A stretch of DNA of 64,000 bases. Source: Maribacter arcticus (GTDB lineage Bacteria; Bacteroidota; Bacteroidia; Flavobacteriales; Flavobacteriaceae). The stretch lies in NCBI RefSeq assembly GCF_900167935.1, contig NZ_FUYL01000008.1:1-64000 (forward strand). Direction: 5' to 3'. Every line of letters starts with the position of its first letter. Position 1 is the stretch's first letter. The notes below the pieces were generated by a model. That model had not been told where the DNA came from. It saw only the letters and a list, made by a program, of their open reading frames with translations, and searched no databases. Below, piece by piece: positions 33,664 through 43,380 of this stretch. Both the position numbers and the translations under genes were made by a program.

Positions 33664-36044
33664 TATTTTACAATTCCCGCTTTGCTATTTACACTACTAG
33701 TCGCAACCTCATTAATTTTAATATTTGCCTTTCTAGCTTGACTACGGGCACGTGATATTTTAGCAGAAATTTCGTTGGCACTGGCACTATTCGCTTCTAC
33801 TGCTATTGTAAGTTCTAAAGCTTCCTTTGTTTTATCTGACCAAAAGTAGACATCGAACAAAGCTGCATAAGAATCAATATAATTTGGGTTGATGTTAATA
33901 CACTCTTTTAGAATTTCAATGGCTTTGTCATGATTCCCTTTCCATGAATTAACTCTTCCCATTAAAATTTTAGTATCAATATGACTTGGGGCTTCAGATA
34001 AATTATAGCGACACAACAATAACGCTTTGTCCCACTTTTTATTCCATGCTAATTCCCTCGCCTTAAAATATCCCTTATCAGAATCTTTACCATCATACAC
34101 ACTATTTAACCATACCGTTTCTGAATCGGTGAATTTTTCTTTCTGAATGGTGAAAATGGCAAGACTATCCGGTATTATTTTGTTTTCTGTAGTAACGTAA
34201 TGGTTAATAGATTTGAATCTTTCAAGAGTTGCTTCGACCGAGCTACCACCAAAAGCAGAACTTATATCCATGTTTTCGTCTATCTCCATAATATCCCCAT
34301 CCGTATACAGTTTTTCTTCGCTTATATATTCCTTCAATTCATTTTTATTTCTCATTAATGGAATATTCTTAGTAGACCTAAAAGCAGTTTGCATATCTAA
34401 AGCACCACCCATCCAAGCTACTTTTTTAGGCATTTTTAATTCGTATTGATTTTCTAATAATGCTAAAATGGAAGGAGTAACATCGAAATGAGAAGAAACC
34501 GAACTCATTTTACGAGTAGTTTTTAACATAGGACTATACATAATCAAAGGCACATGAAAACGACTTATATTATTACGTTGAGGTATTGGTATAAGTCTAT
34601 GATCTCCAGTAATAATAAAAATCGTGTTCTCGTAATTGGGTTGCGATTTATACGCCTGCATAAACCATTTTATAGCCTCATCAGTATATAATAATGTGGC
34701 AAATACATTGTCATTTTTCTCAATAACTTTTTCGACCCTTGAATCGAAATTGCCTTTTGAAAGAATAGTTTCAACCTCACGCTCATAATATTCTTGACTA
34801 GGTGGAATAAAGGGTTCATGTGTACTAATGGTCATATAAACTTCTAGTCTAGGCTGATTTTCTTCTCGTGGAAGACTAATACTTTTTTTAAATAATTCTT
34901 TATCGGGATACCCCCATGATGAACCGGCAGCGTCTTCTGCCTGTTGTTGATAGTTAACCCCGAATCCTGATTTATCAAGTACAAAATCAACATTCTCACT
35001 ATTGAGAAACCTATCTACCTTATCAAAAGAGCTATTTGTACCCTGATAAAATGATGTGTGATAACCGTTATTTTTTAATACACTAAAAAGGGTAAGTTTA
35101 TTTGGAAATTCTTCTAATTCCATAAATCCACTTTTCCCGAAAGGAAGTGATCCCAATAAGGATGGTAAGACCCCAAATGTTCGACCAGTGTTGCTTAAAA
35201 AATTCTCCCAATATAAGGACTTAGTGGTTAAAGAATCTAAATATGGTGTAAAGCCACCATATTCTGCACCTTCACCTACAAAATCTCTACCAAGACCTTC
35301 TACCATTATAAAAACGATATTAGGCTTCTGTTCTTTTAAGGTAAAATACTCCCCCAGTACGTTCTCAATATTTGGCTTTTTAACTAAAGGATATTCTTCG
35401 GTAGATGTATATGAATTGTCTTCAGTACTACTGTTATATAGGTTAACCACCAGATACTGTGTTTTGTTTTGATTTATTGGTTTACCATCGGTAAATAAGG
35501 ATGCTAAAAACAAGCTGAACAATACAATGGTAAAAGGATACATTCTACTGATACGGTGATAGACTTTAGAGGTAACCCTATATAAGCCTAAGAAAAGACT
35601 GATTAAGATTACAACACCAATAAATAAGTAAACAGATAACATGAATCCGCCAGAGTTGGCTATTGTTATTTTCATGTCTGAATAACTATAACCTAATAAA
35701 TCTGAACCTAATGGAACCAAAGTGCTACAATAATACCCAGTTAGCATAGCTTCAATAATCAATATGAAGCTTAGTAAAACAAAAACAATATTAAATCCGT
35801 ATTTGGATCTTAGGTTCTCCCAAAAATTGAAAGGAAAAACCATAATAATACCTGTGATTGCCGTGAACCCGATATGATGAACAATTGCCTTTAGCAAGCT
35901 TATAGAGAAAATACTATCTAACACTCCTTTATAATAAAGAACGCCATATTGAAAAAGCGTCAATACTAGCAAACACCCAAAAAAGGATATCATAAGCCTA
36001 GTATATTGCTTTAACGTATATCTATCTATTGTACTTGTATTCAT
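33663..36044 (-). CDS. LTA-synthase/OpgB-like phosphoglycerol transferase with C-terminal TPRs
   Basis: 793 residues. Five transmembrane helices lie in residues 1-180. The periplasmic sulfatase-fold domain (about 235-560) shows NIVFIMVEGLGRDFVGE (first metal Glu), NTGRTFGVLPSLLGSLPFG (Thr nucleophile in the LTA-synthase position), MTISTHEPFIPP and IFIITGDHRLIP (Asp and His metal ligands). The Thr rather than Cys/Ser and the membrane part point to transfer of phosphoglycerol or phosphoethanolamine, not sulfate removal. The C-terminus (about 660-770) has TPRs, GRVNSWKGNHDKAIEILKEC, like those of the next protein. It lies 8 bases after the GT2 gene. Confidence 0.85.
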   Translation of the reverse strand: MNTSTIDRYTLKQYTRLMISFFGCLLVLTLFQYGVLYYKGVLDSIFSISLLKAIVHHIGFTAITGIIMVFPFNFWENLRSKYGFNIVFVLLSFILIIEAMLTGYYCSTLVPLGSDLLGYSYSDMKITIANSGGFMLSVYLFIGVVILISLFLGLYRVTSKVYHRISRMYPFTIVLFSLFLASLFTDGKPINQNKTQYLVVNLYNSSTEDNSYTSTEEYPLVKKPNIENVLGEYFTLKEQKPNIVFIMVEGLGRDFVGEGAEYGGFTPYLDSLTTKSLYWENFLSNTGRTFGVLPSLLGSLPFGKSGFMELEEFPNKLTLFSVLKNNGYHTSFYQGTNSSFDKVDRFLNSENVDFVLDKSGFGVNYQQQAEDAAGSSWGYPDKELFKKSISLPREENQPRLEVYMTISTHEPFIPPSQEYYEREVETILSKGNFDSRVEKVIEKNDNVFATLLYTDEAIKWFMQAYKSQPNYENTIFIITGDHRLIPIPQRNNISRFHVPLIMYSPMLKTTRKMSSVSSHFDVTPSILALLENQYELKMPKKVAWMGGALDMQTAFRSTKNIPLMRNKNELKEYISEEKLYTDGDIMEIDENMDISSAFGGSSVEATLERFKSINHYVTTENKIIPDSLAIFTIQKEKFTDSETVWLNSVYDGKDSDKGYFKARELAWNKKWDKALLLCRYNLSEAPSHIDTKILMGRVNSWKGNHDKAIEILKECININPNYIDSYAALFDVYFWSDKTKEALELTIAVEANSASANEISAKISRARSQARKANIKINEVATSSVNSKAGIVK

Positions 36045-36052
36045 TCTATGAT

Positions 36053-37483
36053 TTAAGTTGCTTTAGCAAAACCTTTTCTTACCTGGGATCCCCATCCAGA
36101 TTTTACATTAAATAATTTTTTATAATTCCCCCTAACAGCGGCGTAAACAACGATTGGATGAAAAATGAAGGGCTCAAGCAAGGCTAGCCCCATTAATATT
36201 AAAATATCTTTTGTACGCCTATATTGATTGTACGAGTATACATCCCATAGAATGGCATAAAACGAAATCATTATAGAAAATAGGTATATCGCCAAGGTTA
36301 TCATTAAAAAGAATTCCCAATTAAGAATACCTAGGTATGCAAATAATATAACAGTAAAAAAACCAAAAAACTCTAATAAGGGAGAAAGCCATTCATAGAA
36401 AAACCAATAAGGATAACTTAACAAGCCTAACCTACCGAATTTTGAATTGAACAACATGTCTTTATGTTTGAACAAAGTCTCTAGATTACCACGTGCCCAA
36501 CGATCTCTTTGGTTCACAAGAATGTTTAAGTCTTCAGGAACTTCCGTCCAACATAAAGGATCTGGTATATATTCTATGGTATATGGTTCTTTTCGTTCAT
36601 GCATATATCTACGCATTTTAAAAATAATTTCCATATCCTCCCCTACTGTTTTAGTATCATAGCCACCAACAGCTAAGGCTATTTCACGTTCAAAAAATCC
36701 GAATGCGCCAGAAATAATTAATAAGCTATCTATTCTACCCCAAGCCATTCTACCTAAGATAAAAGAGCGGGTATATTCTAATAATTGAAATCGAGCCAAC
36801 CAATTTGTTGGTAATTTTATTTCTTCTAACTGTCCGCCCGCTATTACACAAGAATTAGCTACTCGTATTACACCCCCTACGGCAATGACACGTTTCTTAG
36901 ACCTTTGAAAGAATGATTTTACTACATGTAATAACGCGTCTGGTTGCAGTAAACAATCAACATCAATACAGCCAACATATTTACTAGTAGACAAGGAAAT
37001 ACCAGCATTTAAGGCATCCGATTTGCCTCCATTCAATTTATCGACAACCGTCAATTTAGCGAATGCCATGTTTTTAGACTTATATATAGCATTTACGGGT
37101 TTTGATTTCCAATCAGGATCCATAACCGTTTCAACTTTGACTAAGTCATAGGCATCTTTTAATTTTTGCAACGTGTCATCTTTACTTCCATCATTAACCA
37201 CCATAACGTCATAATTCACATACTGCAATGACAATAATGATCGAATATTTTCAACAATAGTAAGGCCTTCATTATAGGCAGGTGCAATTATAGTAATTGT
37301 AGGTGCCAAAGGCGAAGCCATGATTTTCGTAATATCTGTAAAACTGTTTTTATTTCTATAATGAATAGAGTTTCTTGTAGAGAAATATGCCATTGCAGAA
37401 AACATGATAAATAATATCATAGTAAACAGAAAGAATACAAAATTGATGTATTCTAGTATAATGCCAAATACTTCACTATCCAT
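36053..37483 (-). CDS. Processive GT2 glycosyltransferase (PgaC/hyaluronan-synthase type)
   Basis: 476 residues. An N-terminal membrane helix (INFVFFLFTMILFIMFSAM) precedes the GT-A domain: TITIIAPAYNEGLTIVENI, VMVVNDGSKDDT, GGKSDALNAGI, VGCIDVDCLLQPDAL (DxD), VGEDMEIIFKMR (catalytic Asp region) and NQRDRWARGNLE (QxxRW). Four C-terminal helices form the pore. This motif set belongs to processive synthases that polymerise and translocate a beta-linked glycan. The sugar cannot be read. The start overlaps the HEAT-protein gene by 8 bases. Confidence 0.92.
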   Translation of the reverse strand: MDSEVFGIILEYINFVFFLFTMILFIMFSAMAYFSTRNSIHYRNKNSFTDITKIMASPLAPTITIIAPAYNEGLTIVENIRSLLSLQYVNYDVMVVNDGSKDDTLQKLKDAYDLVKVETVMDPDWKSKPVNAIYKSKNMAFAKLTVVDKLNGGKSDALNAGISLSTSKYVGCIDVDCLLQPDALLHVVKSFFQRSKKRVIAVGGVIRVANSCVIAGGQLEEIKLPTNWLARFQLLEYTRSFILGRMAWGRIDSLLIISGAFGFFEREIALAVGGYDTKTVGEDMEIIFKMRRYMHERKEPYTIEYIPDPLCWTEVPEDLNILVNQRDRWARGNLETLFKHKDMLFNSKFGRLGLLSYPYWFFYEWLSPLLEFFGFFTVILFAYLGILNWEFFLMITLAIYLFSIMISFYAILWDVYSYNQYRRTKDILILMGLALLEPFIFHPIVVYAAVRGNYKKLFNVKSGWGSQVRKGFAKAT

Positions 37484-39806
37484 TTATCTTATTATATAAG
37501 GTGTTGGACATGGAGCATAATTGGTCAAATATAGTAGAACCATCCTCGTTCGATTTCATCATTCTTTTAGAAGCCTCACTCAAGCCAAATTCAAAATTTA
37601 CATCGAATAGCGGGTGATTATTATCAACAGTATTAATTAATTCTGCATTAGTTAATGCTATCTTCGATTTAATATGTTTTAATACCGATTTAGCAGATTT
37701 AGCTAAAGTTTTTGTTTCAGTATTTATAATGGTTTCTAATAGTTTAATTTCTTTCTTATCACCTACTAGTTTAATCTCTTTTAACAACATTAGTTTAGTT
37801 TCCTTATCTGAATGATTATACACCTCAGTAAAAACACTTTCTGCTAAATCGTTCTTAGATGAGAATAATTCATTAGGACGAGGTGATTGATATGAGAACT
37901 TTTGAATCAATTCATTAGTTCGGTCTAAAATAAGTGGTGAGGTATTTATAGTTAATAATTCTTGTAGCATCGGTAATTCTCTACAATCACCCATTTCGGC
38001 AATGTTCTCTAACAATACCATAGTATCAAGCTCACCCTGCTCCATAAAATTTGCAAAAAAAGTAACGGTATCGTTTTCAAATGAAATTAAAGGCTCCTTT
38101 GCAATTTCAGCATCTTGATTAGAATCATTGTCTGAAACATTGGCCCAATCTATTAACTCAATTACATTTTTTTGAATAGAATCAACTTGATTTTCAATTT
38201 CTTTATGCTCTATATCTAAATCTTCATCTAAAGAAAACATTGGAAAAAAATCATCGTCTTCATCATTAGTTATAACCTCTTCAATGCTTGGGTTTGAAAT
38301 AATCAATGGTAAAAAGTCAAAAGTCAATGCTCTTTCTTCTTCTACAATAATTTTAAAATTAGCGCTAATAGCTTCCTCTTCCTCAACTACATCATTTTCT
38401 ACTTTTGGTAGGAAGTTTAAATCGATTTCAGAAATTAAATCAACATTAACATTTTGTTCTATGCTTATAATCTCTTCATTAATTTCAGAATCTACCTTTC
38501 GATCTACCTCATTTAATTCTTTACCATTATGTTTTAAATGTTCATCAGCGATAAGGTTCACAACCTGTTCATCAATAATTAGTTCATTTGCTTCTTCTAC
38601 CACCAAATCCTTTTCAATCTCAATTACATTTTGTGGAATGATTTCAGTTGTTTCAGCAGCAATCTCACTTTCTATACTTTCGTGTGCTTCATAAACATCC
38701 TCATTATTCTCAACTTCACTTGAGAAATAATCCGAATCAGATATATTCTTGGTGGGTAAGATGCTTTCTGGGTTAAGTTTATTTAACGTTCCTAAAACTT
38801 TGCTTCTGATATTAAAATTCTTTTCTTTCTTTTTCAGGCGTTCTAAAAACTCTACATCAGATTTTGAACCTATTTCTCCTATAGCATCTAGAATTGCAAT
38901 CTTTATGTCAGTGCTTGCTTTGCCATACACCATTTTTAAAGTAGGTAAGGCACGTACAAAAAAGAACTCCTTAATACAATCTATTGCTTCTGACTGAATA
39001 TCTCTATTTTTGTGTTTTAAGAGCGTAATAATAGATTGTTCAGCATCACTTTGCCTGTAATATTTTATTAGTCTTAAAGAGAAAAGAACAACATGACTAT
39101 TGGTGGATGTTAGCCACAAACCAAAGGAAGGAGGCTCAAAATTAGGCTTATGCCTAAGAACGTCTAAAAATTTTAATTGCTGCCATTCTGAAATTTTATA
39201 TTTCGTATTATCAAGAAAATATCCAATACCTTCTTCCTTAAGGTTTACGACTGCAATTTCAGCTTGTTTACGAACTGTACCTTGCCTGTGATTTATGAAT
39301 TTTATAATCAATCCATAAGATTCCTTTACCTCCATAGAGGTTAATTCTAGGATTCCACTTGATATAATTTGCCATTTTCTGCTCGCTAATTTTTCAAATG
39401 CATCGTTATGTAGGCCTAAGTCTTTATAAAGCTCAATAAGTACTGTTTGTGATTGGCCAGATAAATCTTTTCGTAAATCTAACAGTACCTCAGTCAAAAC
39501 GCTTCTATCAAAGTTGTCTTTGATTAATTCCCTAATCTGAATTTTTAGGTTTAAATAGTTCATTTTTTCCTCTTTACTATTAGAGTCTTCATAGAATAGA
39601 AACTCACTGATCATAGGGGAAAATTCTATCTTCTTATCTTTAGTACGACCGCTATTTGAGGTTATTCTATTTCTAATTAAAAAAATCCCAATAAAATACA
39701 AAACAGCCAATACTATAAATAAAATGGATAGCCACCAGAGATATTCTAAATTGAATTCTGGGGCAGTAATTAGCGATATTTTGATTTGTCTTAGGGGAAT
39801 CAACAA
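37476..39806 (-). CDS. Membrane-anchored HEAT-repeat scaffold protein
   Basis: 776 residues. One transmembrane helix at about 21-45 (LEYLWWLSILFIVLAVLYFI), then helical HEAT-like repeats at about 90-345 (SHVVLFSLRLIKYYRQSDAE, DIKIAILDAIGEIGSKSDVE). A long, very acidic linker rich in Glu, Ile and Val covers about 350-590, and a second set of HEAT-like helices follows (MVLLENIAEMGDCRELPML, MLLKEIKLVGDKKEIKLLE). I see no enzyme motif. Its position between the regulators and the synthase suggests a cytoplasmic scaffold or sensor for the glycan machine. 10 bases separate it from the response regulator gene. Confidence 0.8.
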   Translation of the reverse strand: MLIPLRQIKISLITAPEFNLEYLWWLSILFIVLAVLYFIGIFLIRNRITSNSGRTKDKKIEFSPMISEFLFYEDSNSKEEKMNYLNLKIQIRELIKDNFDRSVLTEVLLDLRKDLSGQSQTVLIELYKDLGLHNDAFEKLASRKWQIISSGILELTSMEVKESYGLIIKFINHRQGTVRKQAEIAVVNLKEEGIGYFLDNTKYKISEWQQLKFLDVLRHKPNFEPPSFGLWLTSTNSHVVLFSLRLIKYYRQSDAEQSIITLLKHKNRDIQSEAIDCIKEFFFVRALPTLKMVYGKASTDIKIAILDAIGEIGSKSDVEFLERLKKKEKNFNIRSKVLGTLNKLNPESILPTKNISDSDYFSSEVENNEDVYEAHESIESEIAAETTEIIPQNVIEIEKDLVVEEANELIIDEQVVNLIADEHLKHNGKELNEVDRKVDSEINEEIISIEQNVNVDLISEIDLNFLPKVENDVVEEEEAISANFKIIVEEERALTFDFLPLIISNPSIEEVITNDEDDDFFPMFSLDEDLDIEHKEIENQVDSIQKNVIELIDWANVSDNDSNQDAEIAKEPLISFENDTVTFFANFMEQGELDTMVLLENIAEMGDCRELPMLQELLTINTSPLILDRTNELIQKFSYQSPRPNELFSSKNDLAESVFTEVYNHSDKETKLMLLKEIKLVGDKKEIKLLETIINTETKTLAKSAKSVLKHIKSKIALTNAELINTVDNNHPLFDVNFEFGLSEASKRMMKSNEDGSTIFDQLCSMSNTLYNKING

Positions 39807-39816
39807 ATTTTTTTAG

Positions 39817-40185
39817 TTATATTTTATTTATTTCTCTTGCTACACGAACTAATAATTCGGTTGGACTTACAGGCTTTGTGATAAAATCATTTGCACCAAG
39901 TTCAAATGCGCTTAACACATTTTGTTCATTACCAGCAGATGAAATAATGATTATGGGTGTATTCGATTTTAATTCGTTTCTAACAAAATCAATTAGCTCA
40001 ATACCAGAAAAATATGGCATCATGATATCGCTAACAATAATATCGGGCATTTCAGTTTTTAGATATTCTTTAACCTCTTTACCGTTCGATGAGTGGTGTA
40101 CATCATAACCACCCTTTTTTAACCTGAAGTTTAACAACGAAGCTAAAAGTTGGTCGTCATCTGCTAATAGTACACGTTTACCCAT
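39817..40185 (-). CDS. Single-domain response regulator
   Basis: 122 residues, a receiver domain only. The acidic pocket is LLADDD (residues 7-11) with phospho-acceptor Asp53 in IIVSDIMMPYFSG, followed by PIIIISSAGNE (Thr/Ser switch) and DFITKPVSP (Lys). With no output domain it probably acts through protein contact, as a CheY-like partner of the hybrid kinase or of the HEAT/GT2 proteins. It starts 1 base after the kinase stop. Confidence 0.92.
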   Translation of the reverse strand: MGKRVLLADDDQLLASLLNFRLKKGGYDVHHSSNGKEVKEYLKTEMPDIIVSDIMMPYFSGIELIDFVRNELKSNTPIIIISSAGNEQNVLSAFELGANDFITKPVSPTELLVRVAREINKI

Positions 40186-40186
40186 A

Positions 40187-41947
40187 TTATTTCTTATTCA
40201 ATATTTCTAAATCAATATTCAAGTTATTCTCTAATAAAGGATAATCATTTAAAAACAATTCGTATAACTCCTTAACCTTGTCTAGCTTATTTGCTTTACA
40301 ATTAGCTTCTAATTCTAAAATTAAGTTATGCATACCCGTAGCCTTAAGCATAGCAAAACTAGCCTTAAGTTTATGTGCAGAAAAAGCAATCTCTACAAGG
40401 TTATCCGTTTTTAAATGAATTCTGACATTACCTATAAATTCAAGAACATTCGTCTTAAAAAGTTTAATCAGTTCATTTAGCATTTCTAGTTCTCCAAAAC
40501 AATCCTTTAAAAGACTATTTAGGTCAACAATGGTAGTTTCTTTAGGTTCTATCATTTGTTTTTGAAGTATTAGTCCAAACTCTTCGTTTGGATTATTTTC
40601 TCTTTTGTTTTTTACAATAATTGACATTAAGTCATTTAAGGTATATGGTTTCAATAAAAAATCATTGATACCAATGGAATCACAATCCTTACCATCTTGT
40701 TCAGTAAAATCAGCACTAAAAGCTACAATTGGTATATTTCTTATAAGCGGATTCTCGTTTAACCTTATGGCTTTAGACACTTCAAATCCGTTTAAATTCG
40801 GCATCTTTAAATCCATTAAAATCAAGTCTACTTTTTTTGTAGCTAAAATGGCCAACCCTTTTTCTAGGGTTACATTAGTATGTACATTACACCCCCATTT
40901 AGTTAACTGCTCTAATATTAAATGTTGATTCATTAAATTATCTTCGAATACCATTATTTCAGTACCCTCTAATAACTTCTTCGCTTCTTTAATATCTAGG
41001 TTTTTTGTTTTTTCAACAGATATATTGTTTACATCTCCTTTAGAAAAGGGTAATGTGAAAGAAACCGTTGTTCCTTTACTAACAACACTGTTAATTACTA
41101 TTTCACCATTTTGTTTTTCAATGATTTCTTTGGTAATAGATAAACCCAATCCGGTACCACCATATTTAAGATAAGTATCATTATCAGCTTGTGAATAGCG
41201 TTCGAAAATGGAATTTATCTTTTCTTTTGAAATACCAATTCCTGTATCAGTAACAGAAAACTCTAGCACATAATCATTCTCATTAACTTCTTTAACAAAA
41301 ACACCCAACTTTATAAACCCTTGATTTACAAATTTGATCGAGTTTCCAACAAGGTTTAAGATTACTTGCGAAAGCTTTGATGGATCACCCTTTATTACCT
41401 TAGGCACACTCTTATCGATATCAATTATTAGTTCTACTTGACTATCAACTAACAATGTCTCGCATAAGAACATAACATCATTAAGTAAACCATGCAGTTT
41501 AAAATCTATAGATTCAAAGCTTGTATTTCCAGAAGATATTTTTGAATAGTCTAAAACCTCATTAATTAGCTTTAATAAAGTATTGGAGGCAAATTGAATA
41601 GCTTCCACTTTTTTCTGCTGACTAGAGGTTAGTTTTTCTTCCTTTAGAAGGTTTGCAAAACCAATGATACTATTTAAAGGGGTTCGTATTTCATGACTTA
41701 CATGAGTAATGAATTCTTTTTGTGATACTTCTTGTTTATCCAAAACCATAAGTGGCTCTTTTTTAAGAGAATCACTGTTTTGGTTTGGATCAAAAATTTG
41801 ACATTCTAAACTAGACTTAAAGGTGTTAAATGAATTCTTTAACTCCTTAGCTTCATCAACACTTAATTCCTCAAATGAGAACTCACTTACAGAGCGCTCT
41901 AACTGAGATAATTGATCAAGTAAATCTGTAGTTTTTGAAATTGACAT
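40187..41947 (-). CDS. Cytoplasmic hybrid histidine kinase with receiver and HPt domains
   Basis: 586 residues, no membrane segment. HisKA: EFITHVSHEIRTPLNSIIGF (phospho-His at about 84). HATPase: VILNLVGNSIKFVNQGFIKL, VTDTGIGISKEKI and YGGTGLGLSITKEIIEKQNG. Receiver at about 330-450 with LILMDLKMPNLNGFEVSKAI and LLKPYTLNDL. HPt at about 480-580 with AHKLKASFAML. All parts of a phosphorelay to the adjacent single-domain regulator are present. The input signal is unknown, as the N-terminus is only a short helical region. It is the first gene of the six-gene operon. Confidence 0.92.
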   Translation of the reverse strand: MSISKTTDLLDQLSQLERSVSEFSFEELSVDEAKELKNSFNTFKSSLECQIFDPNQNSDSLKKEPLMVLDKQEVSQKEFITHVSHEIRTPLNSIIGFANLLKEEKLTSSQQKKVEAIQFASNTLLKLINEVLDYSKISSGNTSFESIDFKLHGLLNDVMFLCETLLVDSQVELIIDIDKSVPKVIKGDPSKLSQVILNLVGNSIKFVNQGFIKLGVFVKEVNENDYVLEFSVTDTGIGISKEKINSIFERYSQADNDTYLKYGGTGLGLSITKEIIEKQNGEIVINSVVSKGTTVSFTLPFSKGDVNNISVEKTKNLDIKEAKKLLEGTEIMVFEDNLMNQHLILEQLTKWGCNVHTNVTLEKGLAILATKKVDLILMDLKMPNLNGFEVSKAIRLNENPLIRNIPIVAFSADFTEQDGKDCDSIGINDFLLKPYTLNDLMSIIVKNKRENNPNEEFGLILQKQMIEPKETTIVDLNSLLKDCFGELEMLNELIKLFKTNVLEFIGNVRIHLKTDNLVEIAFSAHKLKASFAMLKATGMHNLILELEANCKANKLDKVKELYELFLNDYPLLENNLNIDLEILNKK

Positions 41948-42090
41948 AAAATGCTATTCTTTAATTGTTGGTCTAGTCTGTTTTAATAGAATTTAAAAAT
42001 GCGCCATTAAACACGTGACAACAATAAAATGTTTTCAAGGGTTGGTTATTTGTTGTGAATACCCTTAAATTGTAGGTCTAAAACTATCCT

Positions 42091-43380
42091 ATGAAGCAGT
42101 TTCTCTATTTATTTTGTTTTTTATTGGCCCTCTCTTGCGCAGAAAAGAAGGAGAAATTAGCGGAGACCACGCTTGAAAAAGCAAAAAGAATTCATGAAGA
42201 TGTCATTACAATCGACACCCATAATGATATCAATATCAACAACTTTACAGATAGTATAAATTACACTCAAAACCTAGAAACTCAGGTAAACCTACCGAAA
42301 ATGAAAGAAGGCGGTTTAGACGTTTCTTGGTTAATTGTTTATACTGGTCAAGATACACTCACTGAGGCTGGTTATGCTAAAGCAAAGGAAAATGCCATGC
42401 AGAAATTTGAAGCCATACACAGACTTTGTGAAGAAATTGCACCAGACCAAATTGGACTCGCATTGACTTCTTCTGATGTGAGGGAAATTATAGCGTCTGG
42501 TAAGAAAGTGGCAATGATTGGAGTAGAAAATGCGTACCCAATAGGTACCGACATGAGCCAGTTTAAGACCTACTTCGATTTAGGAGCACGATATATCTCG
42601 TTAGCGCATAATGGTCATAGTCAGTTTTCTGATTCAAATACTGGTGAAGCAGATGGCCAATGGTTACACAATGGATTAAGTAAACTAGGCGAAGAAGCTG
42701 TAAATGAGATGAATAGACTTGGAATTATGATTGATGTTTCACATCCATCAAAAGAAGCGATGAGGCAAATGATTTCACTTTCTAAAGCACCGATAATTGC
42801 ATCGCACTCTTCAGCTAGAGCATTATGTGGTCATAGTAGAAATCTTGATGACGAACAATTAATGATGATGAAAAAAAATGGCGGTGTTGTTCAAACAGTT
42901 GCCTTTAGCTCCTATTTAAATACCGAAAAAAATGATACGAGAGCGGCATATATGAAATCAATATATCAACAAGTAGCAGATTCATTAGACATTGATTGGT
43001 ATGAGCGTTCTCAATTTTCAAGTTTAACTGATAGCCAAAAAGAGAGCTTTATGGAGAATTATCCTAAAGTACTTAAGGTTGGCAAAGAACTAGTAAAAAA
43101 TAAGTCAGATGCACCCGCAGAGGTGAATGTTGCCGATTTTGTAGACCATATAGATTACATGGTCAAATTAATTGGTATAGACCATGTAGGTATAAGTTCA
43201 GATTTTGATGGCGGTGGAGGAATCGAAGGTTGGAATGATGCATCAGAAACATTTAATGTAACCCTAGAACTCGTTGAACGAGGTTACACCCAAGAAGAAA
43301 TCGCCAAATTATGGGGTGGTAATCTATTAAGAGTTTTAGATGAAGTACAGGCTGTAGCTAAGAATTTAGGGGAAAGTTAA
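42091..43380 (+). CDS. Membrane dipeptidase (M19), lipoprotein
   Basis: 429 residues. Lipobox LALSCAE with Cys at about 16. M19 features: ITIDTHNDININ (HxD zinc site), ISLAHNGHSQFSDSN, IMIDVSHPSKEAM (His), PIIASHSSARALCGHSRNL (His, Arg) and HVGISSDFDGGGG (Asp). It cleaves dipeptides, including some with D-residues, at the cell surface or in the periplasm. The stop overlaps by 4 bases with the convergent thioesterase stop. Confidence 0.92.
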   Translation: MKQFLYLFCFLLALSCAEKKEKLAETTLEKAKRIHEDVITIDTHNDININNFTDSINYTQNLETQVNLPKMKEGGLDVSWLIVYTGQDTLTEAGYAKAKENAMQKFEAIHRLCEEIAPDQIGLALTSSDVREIIASGKKVAMIGVENAYPIGTDMSQFKTYFDLGARYISLAHNGHSQFSDSNTGEADGQWLHNGLSKLGEEAVNEMNRLGIMIDVSHPSKEAMRQMISLSKAPIIASHSSARALCGHSRNLDDEQLMMMKKNGGVVQTVAFSSYLNTEKNDTRAAYMKSIYQQVADSLDIDWYERSQFSSLTDSQKESFMENYPKVLKVGKELVKNKSDAPAEVNVADFVDHIDYMVKLIGIDHVGISSDFDGGGGIEGWNDASETFNVTLELVERGYTQEEIAKLWGGNLLRVLDEVQAVAKNLGES

